DNA of 64,000 nucleotides from Lacticigenium naphthae DSM 19658. GTDB lineage: Bacteria > Bacillota > Bacilli > Lactobacillales > Carnobacteriaceae_A. Below the pieces are notes generated by a model, which had not been told where the DNA came from, searched no databases, and was given only the letters and a program-made list of their open reading frames with translations. Numbering within the stretch: position 1 is the first letter of the stretch; the number at the start of each line of letters is the position of its first letter. Below, in pieces: positions 56,702 through 64,000 of the stretch. The position numbers and the translations under genes were made by a program. The stretch spans positions 517,998-581,997 of the forward strand of contig NZ_AUEG01000001.1 in the NCBI RefSeq assembly GCF_000425865.1, read 5' to 3'.

Positions 56702-57397
56702 TCATTCACTGAATTCTAACAAATCCTTATTCAGTACTCTGATTTCTTTTTTTGTTATTTGTTTTATCCAGCCTGCTTCTTCAAATTTTTTGAGCTTTCT
56801 GCTAAAAGTTTCTGGAGTTGTCCCTAGATAAGAGGCAAGATCTTTTCTGCTCATAGGTAGCTGTAAATAATAATTACCTTCATCCATTAACTCTAGCAAA
56901 TAAATCGCTATTCTTCGTTCAACACTCTGTGAAGTAAAACTAGCAGAATTTTTTTCTGATTCTGCTAATCTCGAAGAAAATTCTTCTAAAATCTTTAGAG
57001 ATATGGATGGGTATTTTTGAAGTAAAGAGTAGATATCTTTTTGATGAATAACACAAAAGCTTGTATCTAAAATAGCTTCTGCATAATTTTCATATGTGTG
57101 CTGTCTAAATATAGCTAATTCTCCTGTGAAATCGCCCCGTTTTAAAATCCGAACCAATTGTTCTTTACCATTTTCAGCAATCCGACTGATCTTTACCTTT
57201 CCTCTATTCACAATATATAAAGAATCGGCTGATTCCCCTGCTCTAAAAATGATTTCCCCTTTTTTATACTGCTGTTGTTTAGCTACATTCATAACCTCGG
57301 CCATTTGTTCTTCTTTTAAATGATTAAATATAGGAACATTCTGTACACATTGTATATGAGATTCAATGATTGTTTTCAACTCTGGTTCTTGATTCAT
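56702..57397 (-). CDS. Crp/Fnr family transcription regulator
   Basis: 231 residues. Cyclic-nucleotide-binding-like sensor (about residues 20-120, GEIIFRAGESADSLYIVNRGKVKIS), dimer helix, and a Crp-type HTH (about 165-225, MSRKDLASYLGTTPETFSRKLKKFEEAGWI). Two Cys are present (about residues 17 and 112), but not the four-Cys Fe-S cluster pattern of classical Fnr, so it is more like Flp/ArcR-type regulators. First gene of the FUSC-adenosyltransferase operon. SD AAGGA eight bases before ATG 57397. Confidence 0.88.
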   Translation of the reverse strand: MNQEPELKTIIESHIQCVQNVPIFNHLKEEQMAEVMNVAKQQQYKKGEIIFRAGESADSLYIVNRGKVKISRIAENGKEQLVRILKRGDFTGELAIFRQHTYENYAEAILDTSFCVIHQKDIYSLLQKYPSISLKILEEFSSRLAESEKNSASFTSQSVERRIAIYLLELMDEGNYYLQLPMSRKDLASYLGTTPETFSRKLKKFEEAGWIKQITKKEIRVLNKDLLEFSE

Positions 57398-57580
57398 AAA
57401 TTTCATCCTTCTCTATCGATCTGCTAATTTTCAAACTATATCTACGCTCCAGTTCACCAAGATGAATACTCATTTCCCAGTGATATAGTGAACAACTATT
57501 TTCCCTGTGACTTCAACAACACATGAATTGAAAAAAAGACAGCTATCTGCCTTTTTTCTTCAAGATCAACTATACTTTGA

Positions 57581-59182
57581 TCACAAAGTGCCCGATTTTA
57601 TTATTGAAACAAGTAGCCATAATCCCATTAACCCAGCACCTAAGAATATAATAATTGCAAAGAATGAAAAACCAGCACCTTCAGCTAGTGCTATTATGAT
57701 AGCGGAAGATAAAATTAAAGAAGCAATAATAACAGCGAAAACTACACGATTGACCATTTTATTTAAGCCAGTCCATTTATCATCGAAATTTGCTAATTCT
57801 ACATAAAACTTTGTCCGTCCACTTGTTATATTATCCAATACTTTCTTTAAAGAAGTAGGTAAACCAATCGAATCATTAAGAAACTGAGAAGATTGAATAA
57901 TTAATTTTTCTTTAGAAATTGGATCCACTAACTGAATAGAATCACTCACCTTAACATATTCTTTTGATATTTCCATTATATTAATTTCAGGATATAGTTC
58001 TGTGACTACTCCTTCCATTACAGTAAAGGATTTGACCAAAATAATAAAATCATTTGGCATCGTCATTTTGTGTTTGCGAGTAATTTGCAAGATATCACTA
58101 AATAGAACGCTAATATTGATTTGACTGAAACTTCTCGATATATATGCATCGAAAATATAAGTAAGATCTTCATAGAGCTCCAAACGCTTGATTTTTTCTT
58201 TTGTAATTGCCATTTGCAATAGCAAATTCATTATTCCATCAATATCTTTATAAATTACATTCTTTAACAAAGCTACTAAGTTATCTTTGTTGCTACTTGA
58301 TAAATTGCCTACTATCCCAAAATCAATAAAATGAATTTTTTTATCTCCAATTAAAATGTTTCCTGGGTGTGGATCTCCATGAAAAAAACCATCTTTAAAC
58401 ACTTGGGAAAGGAACGCCAAAATCAGTTTTTCAGCGATATCTTTAAGGATATATCCCTCTTGTATCAAATCTGTTTGATTTAATCCTTTTATACCTTCTA
58501 CATATTCTTCTACTAATATTCTTTTAGATGTATAGGCTAAAAAAGGCTTTGGAGCCGAAACAGCCGCTATATGCTTATTCAATTCCTTAAATTGAATAAT
58601 TGCATTTGCTTCATTTCGGAAATCTAGCTCTCTTTTTGTAGTGAGCTTAATTTCTTTGAATGCTTCTTCAGGATCCACTAATATTTCTTTGACCGTCCCA
58701 GGTGCCATGGAAACAACTCTTGAAAATAGTTGAATATCTCTTAATAGATTTTCCTCTATTTCAGGGCGTTGTACTTTTAAAATGACCTCTTCACCTGTTA
58801 TTAATCGTGCACGATGGACTTGTGCTACGGAAGCACTGGCAAGTGGGTGTGTATCAATCGAAAGAAACACTTCATCAAGTGCTAAATGTAAATCTTCTTC
58901 AAATATTTTTTTTACCTTCTCAAATGGAAAAGCCGGTGCGCGATCTTGTAAGTGAGACAATTCTTTAATATAATCTTCTGGCAGCAAATCACGTCTAGTA
59001 GATACAATTTGGCCAATTTTTATAAAACTAGGCCCTAGTTCTTCAAAAGCTTTACGAAAGTTTACTGCATCTTGTATTTGACTGTCTTTAGAACGAATCC
59101 GGGTACGATAAATATGGCCAAAACCATAAGATGCTAATACGGCAACAATTTCACGCAAGCGTTCTCGATTAGATTTGACCAC
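57581..59182 (-). CDS. ABC1/UbiB family atypical kinase
   Basis: 533 residues. Family landmarks: FIKIGQIVSTRRDLLP (KxGQ motif, about residues 52-67), the Ala-rich ATP loop ASASVAQVHRA (about 116), FFHGDPHPGNILIGDKKIHFIDFG (HxDxxxxN and DFG-like), and two C-terminal membrane helices (about 485-530). Quinone-biosynthesis support is the known role of some members, but lactic acid bacteria usually make no ubiquinone, so the task here is unclear. GTG start 59182, six bases after GGGGGG. It lies 21 bases after a phasin gene. Confidence 0.88.
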   Translation of the reverse strand: MVKSNRERLREIVAVLASYGFGHIYRTRIRSKDSQIQDAVNFRKAFEELGPSFIKIGQIVSTRRDLLPEDYIKELSHLQDRAPAFPFEKVKKIFEEDLHLALDEVFLSIDTHPLASASVAQVHRARLITGEEVILKVQRPEIEENLLRDIQLFSRVVSMAPGTVKEILVDPEEAFKEIKLTTKRELDFRNEANAIIQFKELNKHIAAVSAPKPFLAYTSKRILVEEYVEGIKGLNQTDLIQEGYILKDIAEKLILAFLSQVFKDGFFHGDPHPGNILIGDKKIHFIDFGIVGNLSSSNKDNLVALLKNVIYKDIDGIMNLLLQMAITKEKIKRLELYEDLTYIFDAYISRSFSQINISVLFSDILQITRKHKMTMPNDFIILVKSFTVMEGVVTELYPEINIMEISKEYVKVSDSIQLVDPISKEKLIIQSSQFLNDSIGLPTSLKKVLDNITSGRTKFYVELANFDDKWTGLNKMVNRVVFAVIIASLILSSAIIIALAEGAGFSFFAIIIFLGAGLMGLWLLVSIIKSGTL

Positions 59183-59203
59183 ATTTATCCCCCCTCTACT
59201 TCA

Positions 59204-59506
59204 TTATTGAGAAAGTTCTTCTATTTTCTTAGCTAAATCATTTATTCTTTCCTCTAAATCTTCTATATCTTTTCTTTGTGCTACATTCATTTCAATTAAC
59301 ATTGCTTGCAATTCTTCACGATCAGTATTTTCGGTGTTTTTTTCACCTTTTACTTTTTGTACGAGCTCTTCACTTAATTTTTTTCCTTCATCTACTGTTA
59401 ATTTACCTCTTGAAACTAAACGATTGATCATCTCTTGGGTTTTATCTAGGGTTAATGCAGTACCACCAACACCTGCGAGAAGTAGCTTTTTTAATTCTTC
59501 AATCAT
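59204..59506 (-). CDS. Phasin-family / coiled-coil protein
   Basis: 100 residues, largely helical. The N-terminal amphipathic region with GGTALTLDKTQEMINRLVSRGKLTVDEGKKL is typical of phasin-superfamily (PhaF/PhaI-like) proteins, and the C-terminal coiled coil (about 60-98, IEDLEERINDLAKKIEEL) suits oligomerisation. No polyhydroxybutyrate synthase is nearby. Head of a two-gene operon with the UbiB-like kinase, a pairing seen in other Firmicutes. SD AAGGAGAA before the ATG. Confidence 0.7.
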   Translation of the reverse strand: MIEELKKLLLAGVGGTALTLDKTQEMINRLVSRGKLTVDEGKKLSEELVQKVKGEKNTENTDREELQAMLIEMNVAQRKDIEDLEERINDLAKKIEELSQ

Positions 59507-59695
59507 CTTACATTCTCCTTCCAGATTTTCGTTCAGTCATATATTTCTACTGACATGACAAGTATATCATGAAAAAAAAATGAGAGGTACTTATCCGAAT
59601 GGTTTCTTTTAAATAATTAACTTGAAAACAGTCTGCAGAACAATTAAACTTTAGATATACCAAACATGAATTTCACTATAGAAAAGAGGATAAGA

Positions 59696-59821
59696 ATGAA
59701 AAAAAAGGATAACAAGAAAACAACATCGTTAATCGCACTCTTTACTCTCTTGATTGGTTTTGCTCAATTTATCTTATCTCTTTTATTTACTCGAATACTC
59801 TATAAAAAAAGCAAAAAATGA
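59696..59821 (+). CDS. Small single-pass membrane peptide, 41 residues
   Basis: Reads MKKKDNKKTTSLIALF...; a strongly basic head, one hydrophobic stretch (about residues 12-34) and a basic tail (YKKSKK), so the helix is flanked by positive charges on both sides. SD AGAGGA precedes the ATG by five bases. It lies 35 bases before the AEC transporter gene on the same strand, probably its leader gene. Function unknown; toxin-like or small-regulator roles are open. Confidence 0.5.
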   Translation: MKKKDNKKTTSLIALFTLLIGFAQFILSLLFTRILYKKSKK

Positions 59822-59856
59822 ATAAAGAATTTAGATAAATAAAGGAGCGATTTCTA

Positions 59857-60768
59857 TTGCCGGAGGTCTTGATTCAAGCTTTTAGTTTTCTTTTAGTTAT
59901 CCTTATTGGGTATCTTTTTAAGCGAAGAGGTATTTTATCTACCAAAGATGGACATTCTATTTCACAAATTATTATTCGCTTAACCTTACCTGCCACAATT
60001 ATTATCGGTTTTAACGGAACAGCAATAACCACAAATCTTCTTATTATGGCTTTCACTGGTATGTTTTTGAATATTACCTTGATTATTTTTGGAGGTTATA
60101 TTTGGAAAAACAAACAACGGACGGATAAAGCTTTGATTATGTTTGGGCAAGCTGGTTATAATATTGGAAACTTTACAATACCTTTTGTTCAGGGTTTTCT
60201 TCCTCAGGCTATTCCCTATATTGGGAGTTTTGATATTGGAAATGCCTTAATGATATTTGGAGGATCTCCTGTTTTAGTTGATAAATATACTGATCAAAAT
60301 AGAGAATCTCTAAGCGTTGGTCGTATTTTATTAAAGCTATTTCACTCACCACCGTTTTCAACATATGTTGTGATGTTTACGTTAGCGAGTTTCTCGATCA
60401 CACTTCCCCATACAGCTATACAAGTGATCGATCTATTTGCTAAAGGTAACGCATTTTTAGCAATGTTTATGGTTGGATTATATCTAGAAATACTCATACC
60501 TAAAGTAGACATGCATAAAATATCTATTATTTTACTTACTCGCTACAGTCTGGCCATGCTTCTGGCTTTGTTTTTTTATTTTTTCCTACCTCTGAGTCCC
60601 ATTGTGCGCTTGGCTCTTATATTGATAGCTTTTGCTCCCATTGGAACAGTTTCAACCATCAATATGGTTACTTACGGGAATAAAGAATCCACTGCAGCTC
60701 AACTTTCTTCTATTAGTATTCTCATTTCTTTAATATTAATGACTGCAGCACTTAGCTTTCTACTATAA
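59857..60768 (+). CDS. AEC (auxin efflux carrier) family transporter
   Basis: 303-residue permease with about ten helices, in two five-helix halves (N-half ends about residue 130, C-half from about 165). Family phrases: IRLTLPATIIIGFNG, GQAGYNIGNFTIPF, GNAFLAMFMVGLYLEI. Substrates range from malate to auxin-like acids and are not determinable. Start at TTG 59857, nine bases after AAAGGAG; no ATG fits near the site. Confidence 0.88.
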   Translation: MPEVLIQAFSFLLVILIGYLFKRRGILSTKDGHSISQIIIRLTLPATIIIGFNGTAITTNLLIMAFTGMFLNITLIIFGGYIWKNKQRTDKALIMFGQAGYNIGNFTIPFVQGFLPQAIPYIGSFDIGNALMIFGGSPVLVDKYTDQNRESLSVGRILLKLFHSPPFSTYVVMFTLASFSITLPHTAIQVIDLFAKGNAFLAMFMVGLYLEILIPKVDMHKISIILLTRYSLAMLLALFFYFFLPLSPIVRLALILIAFAPIGTVSTINMVTYGNKESTAAQLSSISILISLILMTAALSFLL

Positions 60769-60769
60769 A

Positions 60770-60814
60770 AAAAAAGACCAATGTAATTTATATAATTACA
60801 TTGGTCTTTTTTTA
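60770..60814. terminator. Bidirectional terminator
   Basis: Perfect arms AAAAAAGACCAATGTAATT and complement with a 5-base loop, between convergent genes. Confidence 0.88.
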
Positions 60815-60821
60815 TTTATGG

Positions 60822-61733
60822 TTAAGGAACGATATTCCCTGCAGCTCTATAAATTTCATACCAGTCTTCTCTTGAGATAGATACTTCTGAAGCAGAAGCA
60901 TAGTTCTTGATTCTTTCAGGATTCATTGTTCCTAAAATAACTTGCATCTGTGCAGGATGTCTAAGTAACCAAGCTATAGACATTGCTTCATTATCAAGTC
61001 CGTATTTCTCACCAATTTCACTAAGTTTTTCATTTATTATAGGGTACTCAGGGTTGTTCAAGAATACACCTTTTTCAGCATGAACAGGTGACCACGGTTG
61101 GATAGTCATTTTATTTAAACGACTATATTCTAGAACTCCATGATCTCTATCGATTGCATTAGGATGTTTTGTATTAACATTGATTCCTGCATCAATCATG
61201 CCTGTATGCATTACACCTAACTGGAGTTGATTAGCTATTAAGTCTTGTTTTACTGCAGTATTTAGTAGTTCAATTTGTTGCGGGCTATGATTGCTCACAC
61301 CAAAATGTTTAACTTTACCAGATTTTTCTAATTCATTAAACGCTTCAGCCACTTCTTCTGGTTCCATGAGCGTATCAGGGCGATGAAGTAGAAAAACATC
61401 GACATAGTCAGTATTCAATCTTTTTAAACTTTTTTCGACTCCTTCAATAATATGTTTTTTTGAGAAATCATAGTAGCCATTTCGAATAGCAATTTTAGTT
61501 TGAATTATCATTTTTTCTCTTATGGAACTATTCATTTTTATTGATTCTGAAAATCTCTTCTCTGATTCACCTTTGCCATAAATGTCTGCATGGTCAAAGA
61601 AATTCATTCCTACATCAAGAGCTGTACGAATAACTTTTTCAGCTTCTTTATTGTCTAAAGCATTCATTCGCATACATCCCAAGGAAACATTGGGGACTTG
61701 CAAAGAAGACGTTCCGAGTTGAATCTTTTTCAT
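60822..61733 (-). CDS. Aldo/keto reductase family oxidoreductase
   Basis: 303-residue NADPH-dependent reductase of the YdhF group. Catalytic tetrad visible: Asp/Tyr in NFFDHADIYGKGESEKR (about residues 44-60), Lys in IIQTKIAIRNG (about 78), His in VFLLHRPD (about 116). NADP-binding QVILGTMNPERI at the end. Substrate unknown. A short ribosome site (GGAGAG) precedes the ATG. Confidence 0.9.
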   Translation of the reverse strand: MKKIQLGTSSLQVPNVSLGCMRMNALDNKEAEKVIRTALDVGMNFFDHADIYGKGESEKRFSESIKMNSSIREKMIIQTKIAIRNGYYDFSKKHIIEGVEKSLKRLNTDYVDVFLLHRPDTLMEPEEVAEAFNELEKSGKVKHFGVSNHSPQQIELLNTAVKQDLIANQLQLGVMHTGMIDAGINVNTKHPNAIDRDHGVLEYSRLNKMTIQPWSPVHAEKGVFLNNPEYPIINEKLSEIGEKYGLDNEAMSIAWLLRHPAQMQVILGTMNPERIKNYASASEVSISREDWYEIYRAAGNIVP

Positions 61734-61841
61734 AACATCTCTCCTCTTTTTTTTTTAAAACTCCATAGTAATTGTAACGCTTACAATGTGAAAACACAAC
61801 CTGTCTCCCCTTTTTAATGAATTTTTTTCAATAAAAAAACA

Positions 61842-61878
61842 GATTCTTCTACTAGTCCATAGATCTAGTAGAAGAATC
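61842..61878 (-). terminator. Terminator of the EamA transporter gene
   Basis: Perfect 14-base arms GATTCTTCTACTAG/CTAGTAGAAGAATC with a T-run on the minus strand, 27 bases past the stop. Confidence 0.85.
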
Positions 61879-61904
61879 CTTGTATGATAAATAACCTTCC
61901 TATT

Positions 61905-62816
61905 CTAATCTTCTAGTAAGTTTCCCATTTGAGTCTGATTAGTTCTAAATATTCTCTGCAGATAATTTGGATTCCATTTTATTTCTCCGATAAATATCCC
62001 CAATAAAATCAAACTAGCTCCTACTATCATTTGGTTGGATATTGATTCCTTTAATAAAACTGCAGAAAATAGCATACCCCAAAATGACTCCAGTGAGAGA
62101 ATCAAAGAAGTTTCGGTATCACTCGCGTATTGTTGTGCAATCGACTGCATTCCGAAACTAAACAATGTGCCAAATAAAGCTAAATACAGAAGGCTCAAAT
62201 CCACTGCAACTATCCCTCCAGTGTAAACGTCTCCTCTAATTAAATTTATACTGATCCCTAAAAAACTAGCAACTCCCATTTGAACCAACATTAATGTTCT
62301 CGGATCATTCAATTTTACATATTTTCCCAAATAGACCAGTTGAAGTGCAAAGAAAACAGCGCATAGTAAAGAGAGCATGTCTCCTAGATTCATCATTCCG
62401 AAGCCGTTCAAAGACATAAATCCAACTCCCAACAGGGTAGAAAAGATAGCAAAAAATGTTTTCGGTTTGATTGTTTGTTTTGAAATCAAGAAACTAAATA
62501 ATGGGACCATAACTACACTCGTTGCAGTTAAAAATGCGTTTTTACTCGGAGTAGTATACTGCAATCCCACAGTTTGAAGAACAAAAGCAAAATACAATAG
62601 ACTCCCTAGTATACTTCCATGAAAAACAACTTTTTTAGACAATAATTTATAACTTTTCCTAAAAATGATGCTAAGTACAAAGAATGTAATAAAAAAACGT
62701 GTTGTCAATAATTGATAAGGATTTACATGTCCTAAAATCATATCATTCACAACGTAACCAGAACCCCAAATAATTGTAACAAATAATAGCAAGAAACGAG
62801 CGCTCTTTCTATTCAC
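61905..62816 (-). CDS. EamA/DMT superfamily transporter
   Basis: 303-residue permease with ten helices as two EamA repeats (about residues 5-130 and 145-280). Opening LLFVTIIWGSGYVVNDMIL is a typical first EamA helix, and the second repeat ends GMLFSAVLLKESISNQMIVGASLILLGI. Metabolite exported or imported unknown. AGGAGGAC stands about seven bases before the ATG. Confidence 0.9.
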   Translation of the reverse strand: MNRKSARFLLLFVTIIWGSGYVVNDMILGHVNPYQLLTTRFFITFFVLSIIFRKSYKLLSKKVVFHGSILGSLLYFAFVLQTVGLQYTTPSKNAFLTATSVVMVPLFSFLISKQTIKPKTFFAIFSTLLGVGFMSLNGFGMMNLGDMLSLLCAVFFALQLVYLGKYVKLNDPRTLMLVQMGVASFLGISINLIRGDVYTGGIVAVDLSLLYLALFGTLFSFGMQSIAQQYASDTETSLILSLESFWGMLFSAVLLKESISNQMIVGASLILLGIFIGEIKWNPNYLQRIFRTNQTQMGNLLED

Positions 62817-63187
62817 TTTATAGTCCTCCTCTTCTTTCGCATAAGAACGACTATAGCATTATTCAACTACTACGTAAACCATGTTTTTTAAAGATTTAGC
62901 ATATAGAATAAGGATTCTAAACACCTGTTGAGAATTTATACATTTTAAATTTGTCCCTATAAAATTCTCCCTGGGTTTTTACTAAGTACGTTTGTTTGTT
63001 TCCTCATTTTTTCAATAAAATTGCCCCAGTCTATGTGACAATTTCATGACAATTATTAAAAATATGAAATTGTGTCGGTTTTTTGACGATGTCTATTGTT
63101 TTTTTATATAAAATCCCTTACAATAAATTTATACAAGAAGTTCACAAAATGTTCAATAAATTGATTGAAGTGGAAGGAGAGATCTTG
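62817..63187 (+). promoter_or_regulatory. Control region of spx
   Basis: 371 gene-free bases. A promoter-like pair lies at 63083-63112: -35 TTGACG and -10 TATAAA with an 18-base gap. It yields a leader of about 70 bases before the spx ribosome site. No riboswitch recognised. The upstream part is AT-rich with no structure of note; it also serves the divergent EamA gene. Confidence 0.5.
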
Positions 63188-63592
63188 ATGATTACTTTAT
63201 ACGTTTCCCCTAGTTGTACGTCTTGCAGAAAAGCGAAAGCCTGGTTAGAAGAAAACAATCTTGAATACGTTGAAAAAAACATCTACCATGAACCTCTCAC
63301 AATAGGTGAAATCAAATCCATTTTAGGTTTGACTGAAGAAGGGACTAGCGAAATCATCTCTTATCGTTCACAAGCTTATCAAGATTTAGAGGTGGATATC
63401 AACGAACTCTCACTTCAACAATTACTTATATTATTTCAAGAAAATCCAACATTGATCCGTCGACCTATTATTAAAGACGAGAGACGGTTGCAAATAGGTT
63501 ACAATGAAGAAGAGATCCGTTGTTTCTTACCCCGTGCTGTTCGAAAAGTTGAACTGGCCGAAATACACAGACAATTATCAGTAGGATTTTAA
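63188..63592 (+). CDS. spx: Spx/ArsC-family redox regulator
   Basis: 134-residue regulator that binds RNA polymerase alpha and switches on thiol stress genes. Redox CxxC in PSCTSC (Cys 10 and 13), Arg/Pro turn [21 protein letters not shown] (about residues 91-111) as in Spx. Start at ATG 63188, six bases after AAGGAGAG. A longer in-frame start at 63083 would add 35 residues unlike Spx and overlap the promoter. Typical length is 131-134. Confidence 0.93.
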   Translation: MITLYVSPSCTSCRKAKAWLEENNLEYVEKNIYHEPLTIGEIKSILGLTEEGTSEIISYRSQAYQDLEVDINELSLQQLLILFQENPTLIRRPIIKDERRLQIGYNEEEIRCFLPRAVRKVELAEIHRQLSVGF

Positions 63593-63593
63593 A

Positions 63594-63628
63594 AAAACAG
63601 TCAGCTATTTTAATAGCTGACTGTTTTT
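63594..63628 (+). terminator. Terminator of spx
   Basis: Arms AAACAGTCAGCTATT and complement with a 3-base loop and a T-run, right after the stop. Confidence 0.85.
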
Positions 63629-63651
63629 AATCTTTTGTAATATATATTTTA

Positions 63652-64000
63652 GGTTCTATAATTAATCGTGTTGGTGAGTTCTAACGAACTCGCTGATACG
63701 ATTTTTTATTTTGTATAGAAAAAGGCCAGTAGATTCCCTTATAATTAAGTCGACCAAAACCAATCAAAGGAGAATCTACATGACCCACTCTCATATTATA
63801 CGAAATTCGTTGAATATTAAAGATGAAAATATTCTTTTTGATCTAAATAATTACGTATGCCCAGAAGAAACGCTTAAAGGAACCACTTACCTTGTTTATC
63901 AAGGGACATTGACTTACAAGCCGAAGGCCTGTCATCACTGTGGATCTGTTAATCAAAACTATTCAGTGACTAAAAACGGAACAAAAACATCTACGCTCAA
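63652..64000 (+). mobile_element. ISL3-family insertion sequence (left end only)
   Basis: Begins near GGTTCTATAATTAATCGTG, which resembles ISL3 left ends, and continues into a transposase that runs off the window. The exact left boundary and the target duplication (usually 8 bases) cannot be checked without the right end. It follows the spx terminator, so spx is intact. Confidence 0.65.
63780..64000 (+). CDS. ISL3-family transposase (N-terminal part)
   Basis: Reads MTHSHIIRNSLNIKDENI...; about 73 codons are visible. N-terminal zinc-finger-like CHHCGS (about residues 54-59) and YVCPEETLKGTTYLVYQG are hallmarks of ISL3 transposases, whose DDE catalytic domain lies downstream, outside the window. 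SD AAAGGAG seven bases before the ATG. Confidence 0.82.
   Translation, partial: MTHSHIIRNSLNIKDENILFDLNNYVCPEETLKGTTYLVYQGTLTYKPKACHHCGSVNQNYSVTKNGTKTSTL

Noticed and set aside
57507..57806. 99-codon plus-strand frame
   Set aside because: Overlaps the C-terminal membrane helices of the UbiB-like kinase on the opposite strand; no ribosome site.
1..64000. CRISPR array, tRNA or rRNA genes, prophage
   Set aside because: No regularly spaced repeats, no cloverleaf or rRNA sequence recognised by eye, and no phage structural genes; a tRNA missed by eye cannot be fully excluded.

Overview
The window reads as an AT-rich, low-GC Gram-positive (Firmicutes) chromosome, most likely a lactic acid bacterium of the order Lactobacillales. 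Pointers are the murA-mbl-epuA cell-wall block, a LtaS-type lipoteichoic acid synthase, Spx, a low-affinity (PBP5/MecA-like) penicillin-binding protein, a glgBCDAP-amylase glycogen operon and a DUF4828 protein. Gene content and order recall Carnobacteriaceae, but the genus cannot be fixed by eye. No rRNA, tRNA, CRISPR array or prophage was recognised. The only mobile element is an ISL3-family insertion sequence cut by the right edge.

Layout. 1-5.5 kb: partial penicillin-binding protein, TIM-barrel protein, glucosaminidase, HTH protein and Gfo/Idh/MocA dehydrogenase, with two copies of a dispersed dyad repeat. 5.5-13.3 kb: CBS-ACT protein, K+ channel with RCK domain, MacB-like ABC pair whose permease carries a long coiled coil, 5'-nucleotidase, rRNA methyltransferase. 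13.5-18 kb: LtaS-type synthase and a two-component system. 18.2-27.7 kb: ssbB-like, epuA, mbl, murA, DUF1146, upp, sua5, prmC, prfA, tdk, manA. This is the classic Firmicutes tdk-prfA-prmC-sua5-(glyA)-upp-(atp)-ywzB-murA-mbl neighbourhood, but with glyA and the ATP synthase operon absent, and with a dense DnaA-box cluster between sua5 and prmC. 27.8-33.5 kb: TetR regulator with a palindromic operator and a heterodimeric multidrug ABC exporter, then an AI-2E family transporter. 33.6-41.2 kb: divergent glycerophosphotransferase-like protein, lactonase, PTS IIA, UppP, third repeat copy, P1B-4 metal ATPase, DUF4828. 41.3-51.4 kb: glycogen operon. 51.8-54 kb: NfeD-flotillin operon. 54-57.4 kb: a cobalamin module (Crp/Fnr regulator, FUSC protein, adenosyltransferase, B12 riboswitch, DUF4430 lipoprotein, ECF S component). 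57.6-63.6 kb: UbiB-like kinase with phasin, a 41-residue membrane peptide, AEC transporter, aldo/keto reductase, EamA transporter and Spx.

How the parts connect. MurA, Mbl, UppP, LtaS and the PBP serve envelope synthesis. GlgB/C/D/A/P and the amylase form a full glycogen store-and-release pathway. The B12 riboswitch ties cobalamin supply to a putative ECF uptake system next to the adenosyltransferase that would make adenosylcobalamin. Several starts are non-ATG (GTG or TTG) and were chosen from Shine-Dalgarno spacing. All functions are assigned by reading motifs, without database searches.
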